From: Sphingopyxis lindanitolerans
GTDB lineage: Bacteria > Pseudomonadota > Alphaproteobacteria > Sphingomonadales > Sphingomonadaceae
Reading direction: 5' to 3'
Assembly: GCF_002993885.1 (NCBI RefSeq)
Contig: NZ_CM009578.1
Span: 499,251-563,250 of the forward strand
DNA: 64,000 bases
A program made the position numbers and the translations under genes. The notes under the pieces were generated by a model, which did no database searches, was not told the DNA's origin, and saw nothing but the letters and a program-made list of their open reading frames with translations. This document shows positions 33,778 through 42,241 of this stretch, piece by piece; position 1 is the first letter of the stretch, and the number at the start of each line of letters is the position of its first letter.

Positions 33778-34074
33778 ATGAGTATCGCGCTGACCGCAAA
33801 TTTTGTGGTGAAGGACGGCATGGACAAGGAATTCCAGGCGATCGTCCTTGATCTCGCAGGACAGGTTCTCGAGAAAGAACCGGGCGTGCGTATGTATCAA
33901 CTCTGCCGTTCGCAGACGCTATCCGGACAGTATCGCCTGTTCGAAGTCTATGACAATGCCGAGGTCCTCGCCGCCCACAGCCAGACCGAATGGTTCAAGG
34001 CGCTGGGACCCAAGCTCGGCGCGTGCCTCGCCGAAAAGCCCATGATCGAGAAATTCGACTTCGTTCAAGCCTGA
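33778..34074 (+). CDS. Antibiotic biosynthesis monooxygenase (ABM) domain protein
   Basis: 98 residues, GGGAGAG upstream. The short ferredoxin-like fold of the ABM/YgiN family is seen: NFVVKDGMDKEFQAIVLDLAGQVLEKEPGVRMYQLCRS, YRLFEVYDNAEVLAAHSQTEWFKAL. Members act as small quinone or heme-like oxygenases, or as dimeric accessory proteins. It is the first gene of the plus-strand part of the catabolic block, 65 nt before the SDR gene. No substrate can be assigned. Confidence 0.82.
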   Translation: MSIALTANFVVKDGMDKEFQAIVLDLAGQVLEKEPGVRMYQLCRSQTLSGQYRLFEVYDNAEVLAAHSQTEWFKALGPKLGACLAEKPMIEKFDFVQA

Positions 34075-34138
34075 ACCAAAGGTTCGGCAGAGAATGCGTG
34101 CCGCCGACCTGACCGCGCACCCTGATGAGAGTTTCCCG

Positions 34139-34903
34139 ATGTCGCTTTTCGACCTTGGCGGCAAGGTCGCCATCATCACCGGCTCGTCACGCGGGATCGG
34201 CCGCGGCATTGCCGAGGAACTGGCACGCCACGGCGCCCGTGTCGTGATCTCGAGCCGCGACCAACAGGCGTGTGACGAGGTGGCAGCCGCGATCAACGCG
34301 GAGCACGGTGTCGGCCGAGCTCTGGCGATCGCCGCGAGCATTTCGTCCAAGACGGCACTCGAAACATTGTTCGCCTGCACCCGGGATAGCTTCGGCGCCA
34401 TCGACATTCTCGTCTGCAATGCGGCGAGCAACCCCCACGCCGGCTCGCTCGACGGAATATCGGACGAACAGTTTCGCAAGATTCTCGACAATAATATCTT
34501 GTCGAACCATTGGCTCATCCAGCTCGCGCTGCCTCAAATGCGGGAGCGGCGCGACGGAGCGATCGTGATTATATCGTCGACGGCGGGCCTTCGCGGTTCG
34601 CTGCAACTCGGCGGCTATGCGATATCCAAGGCGGCCGATTTTCAGCTGACGCGCAACTATGCGGTGGAAAACGGCCCGCACAACATCCGCGTGAACGCGA
34701 TCGCGCCCGGGCTTGTTCGCACCGACTTCGCACGCACCCTTCTCGAAGACGGCGAGCGGCTGGATACCGCGCTCGCCCGCACACCGCTGCGGCGGGTCGG
34801 GGACCCGCGCGACATAGCGGGCGCGGCTGTTTATCTGGCGTCGCCAGCCGCGTCGTGGATGACCGGGCAGGTGATGGTCGTCGATGGCGGAGTCACCGCC
34901 TGA
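34139..34903 (+). CDS. Short-chain dehydrogenase/reductase
   Basis: 254 residues from ATG 34139; an in-frame start at 34094 would add a non-conserved tail. Classical SDR: cofactor motif TGSSRGIGRG, NAAS where NNAG is usual, catalytic Ser in IISSTAG and Tyr/Lys in YAISK, and the C-terminal GQVMVVDGGVT. It oxidises or reduces a hydroxyl/keto group with NAD(P), consistent with a beta-oxidation-like step for the block. It converges on the acyl-CoA synthetase gene 17 nt away. Confidence 0.88.
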   Translation: MSLFDLGGKVAIITGSSRGIGRGIAEELARHGARVVISSRDQQACDEVAAAINAEHGVGRALAIAASISSKTALETLFACTRDSFGAIDILVCNAASNPHAGSLDGISDEQFRKILDNNILSNHWLIQLALPQMRERRDGAIVIISSTAGLRGSLQLGGYAISKAADFQLTRNYAVENGPHNIRVNAIAPGLVRTDFARTLLEDGERLDTALARTPLRRVGDPRDIAGAAVYLASPAASWMTGQVMVVDGGVTA

Positions 34904-34920
34904 ATATCACGCGTTTGCCG

Positions 34921-36687
34921 TTACCGTGGTTCGAAGAGCGCCTTGAGGTCGCCTTTCAATATCTTGCCATTGGCATTGCGTGGCAGAAGTTCGGGAACGA
35001 ACAGGATCGATACCGGCACCTTGAATGCCGCGATGCGCGCGCGAACCCATTCCTGCAGGTCGGCTTCGGTGGCGGCCGCGCCATCGGCAAGATGAACGAT
35101 TGCGCCAGGGACCTCGCCCAATATACGGTGGGGGATACCGACGAGCGCCGCGTCGATGACCCCAGGGTGCCCGTAGAGGATATTCTCTACCTCGGTCGAA
35201 TAGATATTCTCACCGCCCCGGATGATCATGTCCTTCGCCCGGTCGACGATATAGCAGAAACCCTCGGCATCGATGCGGGCAAGGTCGCCAGTGCGGACCC
35301 ATCCATTCACGAATGTCGCGGCGGTCGCGGCGGGATTTCGCCAATAGCCTTTCACGATCTGCGGACCCGCTGCCCATAGTTCGCCAACTTCGCCGGTGGG
35401 CAGTTCGCGGTCGCCTTCGGGCGACATGATCCGGAGGTCGGCAACCGCGACCGGCGGTCCGCAGCTGTCGGGGCGCTGCGCATAATCCTCGGCGCTGTGC
35501 AGGGTGACCGTGCCCGATGTTTCAGTCATCCCCCAGCCATTACTGGCAAAAGCGTTGAGGTCGCCGCCGATCCGCTGCACCAGCTCCGGTGCGGATGGCG
35601 CACCGCCGTAGGAGACGGCGGCAAGCGACGACAGGTCGAAACGATGCCGCTCGGGATGTTCGATCAGCTGCCAGGCGATGGTCGGGACGCCCCCGGTTGA
35701 AAAGATGCGTTCGCGCTCGATCAGCCGCATCGCTTCCAGCGGATCCCATTTGCGCATCAGGACGAGCCGATTGCCCGCCATTACCGTGTTCATCAGCGTC
35801 GCATGACAGCCCGTTGCATGGAAAAGCGGAATGACGAGCAGATGCGTGCGTGCGTCGGTGGGCGGGGTTCCCTCCCCGCGGCGCAAGGCTGCGCGATGGG
35901 CATTATACGACGCAGTCAGCGAAATGGTCAGGATATTGCGATGCGTTCCAAGCGCGCCCTTCGGCGAGCCGGTGGTGCCGCTCGTATAAAAGATGGTCGC
36001 ATCGTCGTCGGGCTCGACCGCCACAGCGGGAAAATCACCGTCCGGCAGCGCGCCATATGCTGTCGGCTGACCGATCAACGATTCCAGCGCCCGCGCGGGC
36101 GAATGCAACTCCGCGCCATTCGCGCGCGCGACCCAAATTTCGCACAGATCGGGAAGTTCGCCGAGATGCGGCGCGATGACCCGCCAGCGCTCTTCGTCGC
36201 AGATCAGGATTTTGCTGCCCGAGTTCGCAAGCCCGTAGACAAGCTCACCCCCGGTCCACCAGGCATTGAGCGGCACCGCGATCGCGCCGAGCGCTGTAAT
36301 CCCAAAAAAAATGGGTATCCATTCAGGCAGGTTACGCATCGCGATCGCGATCCGATCACCTTTTCCGACCCCTGCTTCCCGCAGGTGCCGCGCCACCGCA
36401 GCGGCAGCACGAAAAAACCCGTCATAGGTGATGTGCTCGCTTTCGAAAACGACGAGTTCGCGCTCGGCGAACTGGTCGCGCGCGCGGCGAGCCAAGGCTC
36501 CAAGGTTCGGGCATTGGTTCGCCCACGTCCGCGTCGGCACCCCGCGAACGGCGACCGTCTCCATTTCGAAGAACGCTCCGTGTGCGCACAGGATCGCTCG
36601 CGCTTCGTCGAGAGTCATGGCCGGCCAGGCGGGGTGCGCGGGTTGCGGGTCGATCACGGCAAAGTCCATCTCGATATTCTCGGTCAT
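34921..36687 (-). CDS. AMP-forming acyl-CoA synthetase
   Basis: 588 residues from ATG 36687 (ATG 36669 is possible). It activates a carboxylic acid to acyl-CoA via an acyl-adenylate. Motifs: P-loop YTSGTTGSPKGALGTH, the GWGMTETSGTVT adenine-binding region, WVRTGDLARID, DRAKDMIIRGGENIYSTEVE, and the catalytic Lys in NANGKILK. The gene begins 1 nt after the MDR reductase stop, so the two are co-transcribed. Substrate is unknown; the size fits medium-chain, aromatic or ring acids. Confidence 0.9.
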   Translation of the reverse strand: MTENIEMDFAVIDPQPAHPAWPAMTLDEARAILCAHGAFFEMETVAVRGVPTRTWANQCPNLGALARRARDQFAERELVVFESEHITYDGFFRAAAAVARHLREAGVGKGDRIAIAMRNLPEWIPIFFGITALGAIAVPLNAWWTGGELVYGLANSGSKILICDEERWRVIAPHLGELPDLCEIWVARANGAELHSPARALESLIGQPTAYGALPDGDFPAVAVEPDDDATIFYTSGTTGSPKGALGTHRNILTISLTASYNAHRAALRRGEGTPPTDARTHLLVIPLFHATGCHATLMNTVMAGNRLVLMRKWDPLEAMRLIERERIFSTGGVPTIAWQLIEHPERHRFDLSSLAAVSYGGAPSAPELVQRIGGDLNAFASNGWGMTETSGTVTLHSAEDYAQRPDSCGPPVAVADLRIMSPEGDRELPTGEVGELWAAGPQIVKGYWRNPAATAATFVNGWVRTGDLARIDAEGFCYIVDRAKDMIIRGGENIYSTEVENILYGHPGVIDAALVGIPHRILGEVPGAIVHLADGAAATEADLQEWVRARIAAFKVPVSILFVPELLPRNANGKILKGDLKALFEPR

Positions 36688-36688
36688 T

Positions 36689-37669
36689 CTAGTCGGCGAC
36701 TCGTACCATGGTCTTGCCGATGCTGTTACCATTGAAGATGCTGATGAGCGCATCCGGAACCTGTTCGATTCCTTGAAAAACCGTCTCGCGCGTCCGGATC
36801 GCACCGCTTCGGATCCAATCACGCATGTCATGGCGGAATGCGTCTTGCAGATGCGGGAACTCATTGACCTGAAAACCCTTGATCACGAGCCGCTTGGCGA
36901 CAAGCTGATGCAGGCCCGTCACCGGCGAACCATTGTCGTTATAGGCCGAAATCATCCCGCAGACAGGAATGCGCCCGTCCGGGTTCATCCGCAGCAAGGC
37001 GGCATCGAGGTGCCGTCCGCCGACATTTTCGAAATAGACGTCGATCCCGTCCGGCGTCGCGGCGGCGACCGCGGCGACAATGTCTTCACGTTTGTAATTG
37101 ATGACGGCATCGAGCCCGAGTTCGCGAAGCCAGTCTGTTTTTGCGTCCGAACCCGTCGATCCCACGACGCGGCAGCCCTTGATCTTCGCAATCTGCGCCG
37201 CCAGAGATCCTACGGCACCAGCGGCAGCGGAAACAAAGACCTGCTCGCCATCGCGCAATCCGGCTATACCGAGCAACCCGCCATAGGCGCACATGCCGAT
37301 CCCGCCGAGGGCGCTGATCTGAACCTCCAGCGGCAGGTCCGGCGCGACGTCGAGCAGGGTGAGAGCGCGGCCATCGCTCACAAAGCGTTCGCGAAAGCCG
37401 GCAAAGTGACGTACCAGCGCGCCTTCGGCGAAATCAGGATGCCGCGAAACCGCCACGCGTCCAACGCCACCGCCACCAAAATTGCGGCCGACATAATCGC
37501 TCTCATGCATCCTGAGGCGCATGAATGGGTCGACCGAGAGAAGGAGAGACTCGACCAACGCTTCCCCGTCCGCTGGCCCGGGGCAATCCACCTCTACCAG
37601 CTCGAAATCCGCCTTGGTCGGCGGCCCGGCGGGAGTTCTGGCCAAGCGAACCTCTTTGGATGAATGCAT
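36689..37669 (-). CDS. NADP-dependent MDR-family oxidoreductase (CurA-like)
   Basis: 326 residues from ATG 37669, GGGGAGAGAT upstream. It is the zinc-free medium-chain reductase branch (alkenal/curcumin reductase type): LSVDPFMRLRM, the cofactor-binding VFVSAAAGAVGSLAAQIAKIKGCRVVGSTGS, and YFENVGGRHLDAALLRMN, GMISAYND. It should reduce a conjugated double bond with NADPH. It starts the two-gene operon with the acyl-CoA synthetase. A paralogue is at 43526-44557. Confidence 0.88.
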   Translation of the reverse strand: MHSSKEVRLARTPAGPPTKADFELVEVDCPGPADGEALVESLLLSVDPFMRLRMHESDYVGRNFGGGGVGRVAVSRHPDFAEGALVRHFAGFRERFVSDGRALTLLDVAPDLPLEVQISALGGIGMCAYGGLLGIAGLRDGEQVFVSAAAGAVGSLAAQIAKIKGCRVVGSTGSDAKTDWLRELGLDAVINYKREDIVAAVAAATPDGIDVYFENVGGRHLDAALLRMNPDGRIPVCGMISAYNDNGSPVTGLHQLVAKRLVIKGFQVNEFPHLQDAFRHDMRDWIRSGAIRTRETVFQGIEQVPDALISIFNGNSIGKTMVRVAD

Positions 37670-37750
37670 ATCTCTCCCCATCTTTGACGGATTGAGTCTG
37701 CAGACGGTCGCGCCGCGCGACAAATCAAATATATTTCGATCGCCTTGAGC

Positions 37751-37945
37751 TCATTTGGCCGCGCCGCTATTCGGCGTCCACCGCCTGACCCGATCGAGCA
37801 GCCGGTCAATCCATGGACGCTCCGATCGGGGCATCATTGGCGAAGCACAACACTCAGACTCGCCCTTTGCTGTTTCGTCCTTCCCGCCGTCTTGGGGGCC
37901 GCCGCACGCGGCGAGCGCCAGCGCCGGACCCAGCACAAAAATCAT
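37751..37945 (-). CDS. Small putative lipoprotein
   Basis: 64 residues from ATG 37945, with GAGGAAA upstream. The peptide begins with a short hydrophobic stretch and lipobox-like LAAC at about residue 14, then a Gly/Lys/Asp-rich linker with a Cys-Cys pair and a basic end (DRLLDRVRRW). The signal part is short and lacks a Lys/Arg start, so lipid modification is uncertain. It points toward the MDR gene, 81 nt away. No family recognised. Confidence 0.35.
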   Translation of the reverse strand: MIFVLGPALALAACGGPQDGGKDETAKGESECCASPMMPRSERPWIDRLLDRVRRWTPNSGAAK

Positions 37946-38447
37946 GCTTTCCTCTTCTCGACGATTTTGCGGAGGAGGAAGTCCTCTCATGCAAGAAGTT
38001 TTAGCGCACTCCCCTTTTGAGGCCGGGAATTGCGACCATTGGCTGGCGGCTTGAGGTTGACCGGCGCGCAGCGAGTTCCGATTGTCGGAAATGCGGTGGC
38101 CGAAACTGGCAGCAAGGTGCGATGCGGCATCGGTCCCTCCTTGAACCGCAGGAAAGCCGCATTCCTGCAACCCCCGCTGGTCGGTCGGTTGCATGAAGCC
38201 GTGATCGACCGGGAACCGAGAAGGCGCCGATCCGTTGTTGGCAAGGCGCAGTTGCCGAAAATGACGCGATGCATTCTAGAAACGGAGAAATTTGAGTAAT
38301 TTCCATTAAAAAATAAGAACAGTTTTATCATTACTTATAATATACTATATTTATATTCTAATATATATTTTATAAATTCATATTTTCAACCTTGTTTTGG
38401 GAGATGTGTTTCTTACATATCTTGGGGACACCGTCGGGGGAACGCCA
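37946..38447. other. Non-coding stretch with an extreme AT-rich segment
   Basis: No supported gene. Positions 38288-38390 are almost pure A/T in a window that is otherwise strongly GC-rich; 38341-38390 holds only five C and no G. The rest has ordinary composition. The stretch lies directly upstream of the GT4 fusion gene and probably carries its promoter. Confidence 0.7.
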
Positions 38448-38501
38448 TGAACCATGGCGCCCGAGGCATCGCCGATGCGTCGGCGCGCGCTGTCATCTGA
38501 A
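38448..38501 (+). CDS. Possible 17-residue leader ORF
   Basis: GGGGGA precedes an ATG that opens 17 codons (MNHGARGIADASARAVI) and a TGA 11 nt before the GT4 gene start, which itself lacks a good ribosome site. A 7-bp hairpin (CGCCATG-AAC-CATGGCG, 38443-38459) covers the leader start. Could couple or attenuate translation; short length makes chance likely. Confidence 0.25.
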
Positions 38502-38512
38502 AGTTGGAAAAA

Positions 38513-40783
38513 ATGTACGAAGTCATCGATCGCGCAGCCTTCGACGAAGCGGACTGGCCGGCAGGCGCGCCCAAAGCCGCCGCGCAATCGGGAACGCGCC
38601 TCGCGCTTGTCGGCGGCTTCCTTCCGCGGCGATGCGGGATCGCAACATTCACGACCGACATCCATGACTCGCTGAAGCGCGCCGCTCCGGACCTTGCTGT
38701 CGATATCTATGCCATGACGCCCGCGACCGATGCGATCGCTTTCGACCCCGAAACCTGTTCGACGATCACCGAAGGCGAGGCCGAAAGCTTTGCCGACGCG
38801 GCGCGTCGGATCGAGGCGAGCGGCGCCGACGTGATTTGGCTTCAGCATGAATTCGGCCTGTTCGGCGGGCTCGCCGGGGACATGATTTTCGAACTCGTCG
38901 ATCGCATCAGCGCCCCGCTTATCGTCACGCTTCACACGGTACTCGCCGACCCCGACGCCGATCAGATGCGGGTGATGCAAAGGCTGATCGCAAGCGCCAG
39001 CAAGCTGGTCGTCATGTCCGAATGCTCGCGTCTCTTGCTGAGGACGCTCTATGCCGCCGATGACGAGCAGATCGTCGTCATCCCGCACGGCGTGCCCGAC
39101 CGCCCGTTCGGGCGAACCCAAATGTTCAAAGCCCCGGCGGGCCTGGTCGGCCGTGATGTCGTCATGACGTTCGGCCTGCTGTCGCCCGGCAAGGGCATCG
39201 AGGCCGCGATCGCGGCGCTGCCTGCGGTGATCGCCGATTGTCCCGACATCCTCTATTGCATCGTCGGCGCGACGCATCCCAACCTGCTGGCACGCGAAGG
39301 CGAGGCCTATCGCGAACGGCTGCAGGACCAGGCGAAGGCGTTGGGGGTCGAAGCCCATATCAAATGGATCGATGCCTTTCTGGAAACCGATGCCTTGCTC
39401 GACCTGATCGAGGCCGCCGACATCTATGTCACCCCCTATACCGGCGCGGGCCAGTCGACGTCGGGAACGCTTGCCTATGCCATGGCGCTTGGAAAGGCCG
39501 TCGTGTCGACGCCCTATGTTCATGCGACCGAACTGCTGGCCGACGGGCACGGCATCCTCGTACCCTTTGGCGACAGCCCGGCGATCGCGAGGGAAATCGT
39601 GGCGCTGCTGAGCGACCGCGAGCGGCTCGGCGCGATGCAAAGGCGCGCGTACCAGCGCGGGCGGCAAATGATCTGGTCGGCGCTTGCCGCGCGGCTCGTC
39701 GCGCTGATCGACGCGACCAAGGTGAACCCATGGGCTTCGCCGATTCCCGCGCGTGTCGGAATCGATGGCTTGCTCCGCATTTGCGACGACACCGGCATCC
39801 TCCAGCACAGCGTCCACGACATTCCCGACCGGGCGCACGGCTATTGCGTCGACGACAATGCGCGCGCGCTGATGCTGACGCACCGGCTGGGCAAGGAGGC
39901 CGAGCCGCATCGCAGCCGGCTGACCAGCATTTTCGCCGCCTTCGTCGAGGCGTCTTGGAACGAGGATAGCGGGCAGTTTCGAAACTTCATGGATTATCGC
40001 CGGAACTGGCTGGAAGACAGCGGATCCGAGGATAGTTGCGGACGAACGCTCTGGGCCCTTGGCGCCACCGCGCGCGAAGGCCGGAGCGCGAGCACCCGCT
40101 TATGGGCCGGGCGGCTGTTCATCCGCGCCGCGCCCTCGATGTCCGCTTTCCGTTCGCCGCGCGCGATCGCCTTCGCGATGCTGGGCGCCGACTATCTCCT
40201 CGCCGTCGATGAAGAAAATGCCCCCGCAATGACAATGTTGCAGCAGGGCACCGATCGGCTTCTCGCGCTTTACGAACAGGCGTCGACGCCCGACTGGCAC
40301 TGGTTCGAGCCCGTGCTGGCCTATGACAATGGCCGCATCCCCGAAGCGCTCATTCGCGCCGGCATCAGGCTGCGCCGCGCCGACGCGACCCAGTGCGGCC
40401 TCGACACGCTCCGCTGGCTCAACACCGCCCAGATCGCGCCTGCGGGTCATTTCCGGCCGGTGGGTTCGGACAGCTTTGGCCGGCATCACGAATTGCCCCG
40501 CCCCTTCGACCAGCAACCGGTCGAGGCCTGGGCGGCGATCGACGCCGCCTCGGCGGCCTATGACCTCACGGGCGACGCGATCTGGCTTACGCACGCCCAG
40601 CGGGCCTATCGCTGGTTTTCGGGAGCCAACGACCGCGGACTTGCTGTTGGCGATCCGCACTCGGGTACGTGCCGCGACGGCATCAACCGGCGCGGCCTGA
40701 ACCTTAACGAGGGCGCCGAATCGGTCCTGGCCTATCAGCACGCAAGCTGCGCCCTTCGCGCCTTGACGGCCAAAATCCATTAG
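38513..40783 (+). CDS. GT4 glycosyltransferase fused to a C-terminal alpha/alpha-barrel-like domain
   Basis: 756 residues from ATG 38513. Residues about 30-400 are a GT4 glycosyltransferase: LALVGGFLPRRCGIATFTTD, WLQHEFGLFGG, VIPHGVPDRPFGR, FGLLSPGKGIEAAI, and YTGAGQSTSGTLAYAMALGKAVVSTPY. Residues about 410-756 form a second helical domain starting near GLLRICDDTGILQHSVHD with HGYCVDDNARALML, then repeated helix pairs and HHELPRPFDQQPVEAWAAIDAA, reminiscent of (alpha/alpha)6 epimerase or hydrolase barrels. GH130 follows after 34 nt. The pairing suggests synthesis of a mannose-containing oligosaccharide; sugar and linkage are inferred only from the neighbours. Confidence 0.8.
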   Translation: MYEVIDRAAFDEADWPAGAPKAAAQSGTRLALVGGFLPRRCGIATFTTDIHDSLKRAAPDLAVDIYAMTPATDAIAFDPETCSTITEGEAESFADAARRIEASGADVIWLQHEFGLFGGLAGDMIFELVDRISAPLIVTLHTVLADPDADQMRVMQRLIASASKLVVMSECSRLLLRTLYAADDEQIVVIPHGVPDRPFGRTQMFKAPAGLVGRDVVMTFGLLSPGKGIEAAIAALPAVIADCPDILYCIVGATHPNLLAREGEAYRERLQDQAKALGVEAHIKWIDAFLETDALLDLIEAADIYVTPYTGAGQSTSGTLAYAMALGKAVVSTPYVHATELLADGHGILVPFGDSPAIAREIVALLSDRERLGAMQRRAYQRGRQMIWSALAARLVALIDATKVNPWASPIPARVGIDGLLRICDDTGILQHSVHDIPDRAHGYCVDDNARALMLTHRLGKEAEPHRSRLTSIFAAFVEASWNEDSGQFRNFMDYRRNWLEDSGSEDSCGRTLWALGATAREGRSASTRLWAGRLFIRAAPSMSAFRSPRAIAFAMLGADYLLAVDEENAPAMTMLQQGTDRLLALYEQASTPDWHWFEPVLAYDNGRIPEALIRAGIRLRRADATQCGLDTLRWLNTAQIAPAGHFRPVGSDSFGRHHELPRPFDQQPVEAWAAIDAASAAYDLTGDAIWLTHAQRAYRWFSGANDRGLAVGDPHSGTCRDGINRRGLNLNEGAESVLAYQHASCALRALTAKIH

Positions 40784-40817
40784 GCGCCCCCGCCCCATCG
40801 ATCTCGTCCAGCACGAC

Positions 40818-42086
40818 ATGCGGCTCCACGCGGACCCGACCCGGGTCGTGGTGCGACCGTTTCATCTGGCCTGGCAGGCATCGGGCCCCGATCTGGCCCG
40901 GGTGCAGCGGCTCGCGCATGATGTCATCGGTCTCGACATGCGGACCGTGCGAAGCGAACTGGGTTCGGTCCTGCGCGATTTCGCCGATCGGCACTGGCAA
41001 ATCGAAAAAGTGTTCGAAGAGCGCTTCGTCGAAATCGAGCCCAGGCTCGGCCTCGACGGATCGGTCTTGAAGCGCGAAATGCGGCTCCTGATCGGGGCCT
41101 ATTTCTGTCACGAATACAGCTATGCCGCGGCGGCGCTGATGAACCCGAGCGTGGTACGGCACCCCGATCAGACAGGGTTGCAGGAGGGCAGCGTTCGCAT
41201 TCTCCTTTCGCTACGCGCGGTCGGCGAAGGGCATATTTCGACGATCGCCTTTCGCGAAGGGATCGTGTCGCCGGGGCGAGAATTGACGCTGATGCCCCAG
41301 CCGACCTTTGCGACCGCGGCCATGCTGGGCACGCATCAGGCGGACAATCAGGAAGATCGCATCTCGGTTCACCGCGATCCCGACAGCAGTATTTCGGGCA
41401 CCGTCATCTTCCCGATCACCGAGGCGCAGCGCAACGGGCTCGAGGACCTGCGCCTCGTCGAGTTCGAACGCGATAGCGGCAAAAGCGAATGGATCGGCAC
41501 CTACACCGCCTACAGCGGCCGCGATATTCGCTCGGAACTGCTTCGCACGCGCGATTTCCGCGATTTCACGCTGACCCCGATCAAGGGCGGCGCCGGCCGC
41601 AACAAGGGCATGGCGCTGTTTCCGCGCAAGATTGACGGAAAATTCTGCATGATTGGTCGGCAGGACGGCAAGAATCTCTACCTGCTGCGGTCGGATTCGA
41701 TCGATCATTGGGAGGGCGGCGAGCTGCTGCTCGAACCCCGTTTCCCCTGGGAATTCGTCCAGATCGGCAATTGCGGCGCCCCGATCGAGCTGGACGAAGG
41801 CTGGCTGGTGCTGACGCATGGTGTCGGGGCGATGCGAAAATATGCGATCGGCGCGGTCTTGCTCGACAAGGAGGATCCGTCAAAACTGCTCGGCCGAACC
41901 CCGAACCCGCTTCTGTCCGCCGCGGACGAAGATCGCGAAGGCTATGTGCCCAACGTCGTCTATACCTGCGGCGCCATCCGCGTCGGCGACGATCTCTTCC
42001 TCCCTTATGGAGTCGCTGACAGTTCGGTGTGTTTTGTTTTCATGCCGATTGCAGACATATTGGCGGCCATGGAAACGCAGGCCTGA
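40818..42086 (+). CDS. GH130 family glycoside phosphorylase-like protein
   Basis: 422 residues. An N-terminal helical extension (about 1-115) precedes a five-bladed propeller typical of GH130: NPSVVRHPDQTG, GGAGRNKGMALFPRKIDGKF, DGKNLYLLRS, WEFVQIGNCGAPIELDEGWLVLTHGVGAMRKYAIGAVLLD and VPNVVYTCGAI. Characterised GH130 enzymes phosphorolyse beta-mannosides (beta-1,2- or beta-1,4-linked), giving mannose 1-phosphate. The start ATG 40818 is chosen by default; the frame is open some codons upstream. Operon partner of the GT4 fusion. Confidence 0.85.
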   Translation: MRLHADPTRVVVRPFHLAWQASGPDLARVQRLAHDVIGLDMRTVRSELGSVLRDFADRHWQIEKVFEERFVEIEPRLGLDGSVLKREMRLLIGAYFCHEYSYAAAALMNPSVVRHPDQTGLQEGSVRILLSLRAVGEGHISTIAFREGIVSPGRELTLMPQPTFATAAMLGTHQADNQEDRISVHRDPDSSISGTVIFPITEAQRNGLEDLRLVEFERDSGKSEWIGTYTAYSGRDIRSELLRTRDFRDFTLTPIKGGAGRNKGMALFPRKIDGKFCMIGRQDGKNLYLLRSDSIDHWEGGELLLEPRFPWEFVQIGNCGAPIELDEGWLVLTHGVGAMRKYAIGAVLLDKEDPSKLLGRTPNPLLSAADEDREGYVPNVVYTCGAIRVGDDLFLPYGVADSSVCFVFMPIADILAAMETQA

Positions 42087-42241
42087 CGCGCCTCAACGAT
42101 TACGCCCGCTCATTTGCCAGGGAAAACCGGGTAGTTTGACCATCTCCCCCCGGCATATCGTGCAATGGCTGACGAACCGTCCCCTATCCCAGTGGCTGGC
42201 TTTGAAGTCGACCCGATGCCGCCCGAAAAGATTGTGCAGAA

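Noticed and set aside
38001..38306. Overlapping open frames of about 90-115 codons on both strands
   Set aside because: No ribosome site, no hydrophobic or domain pattern, and Arg/Ser-rich composition; treated as non-coding.
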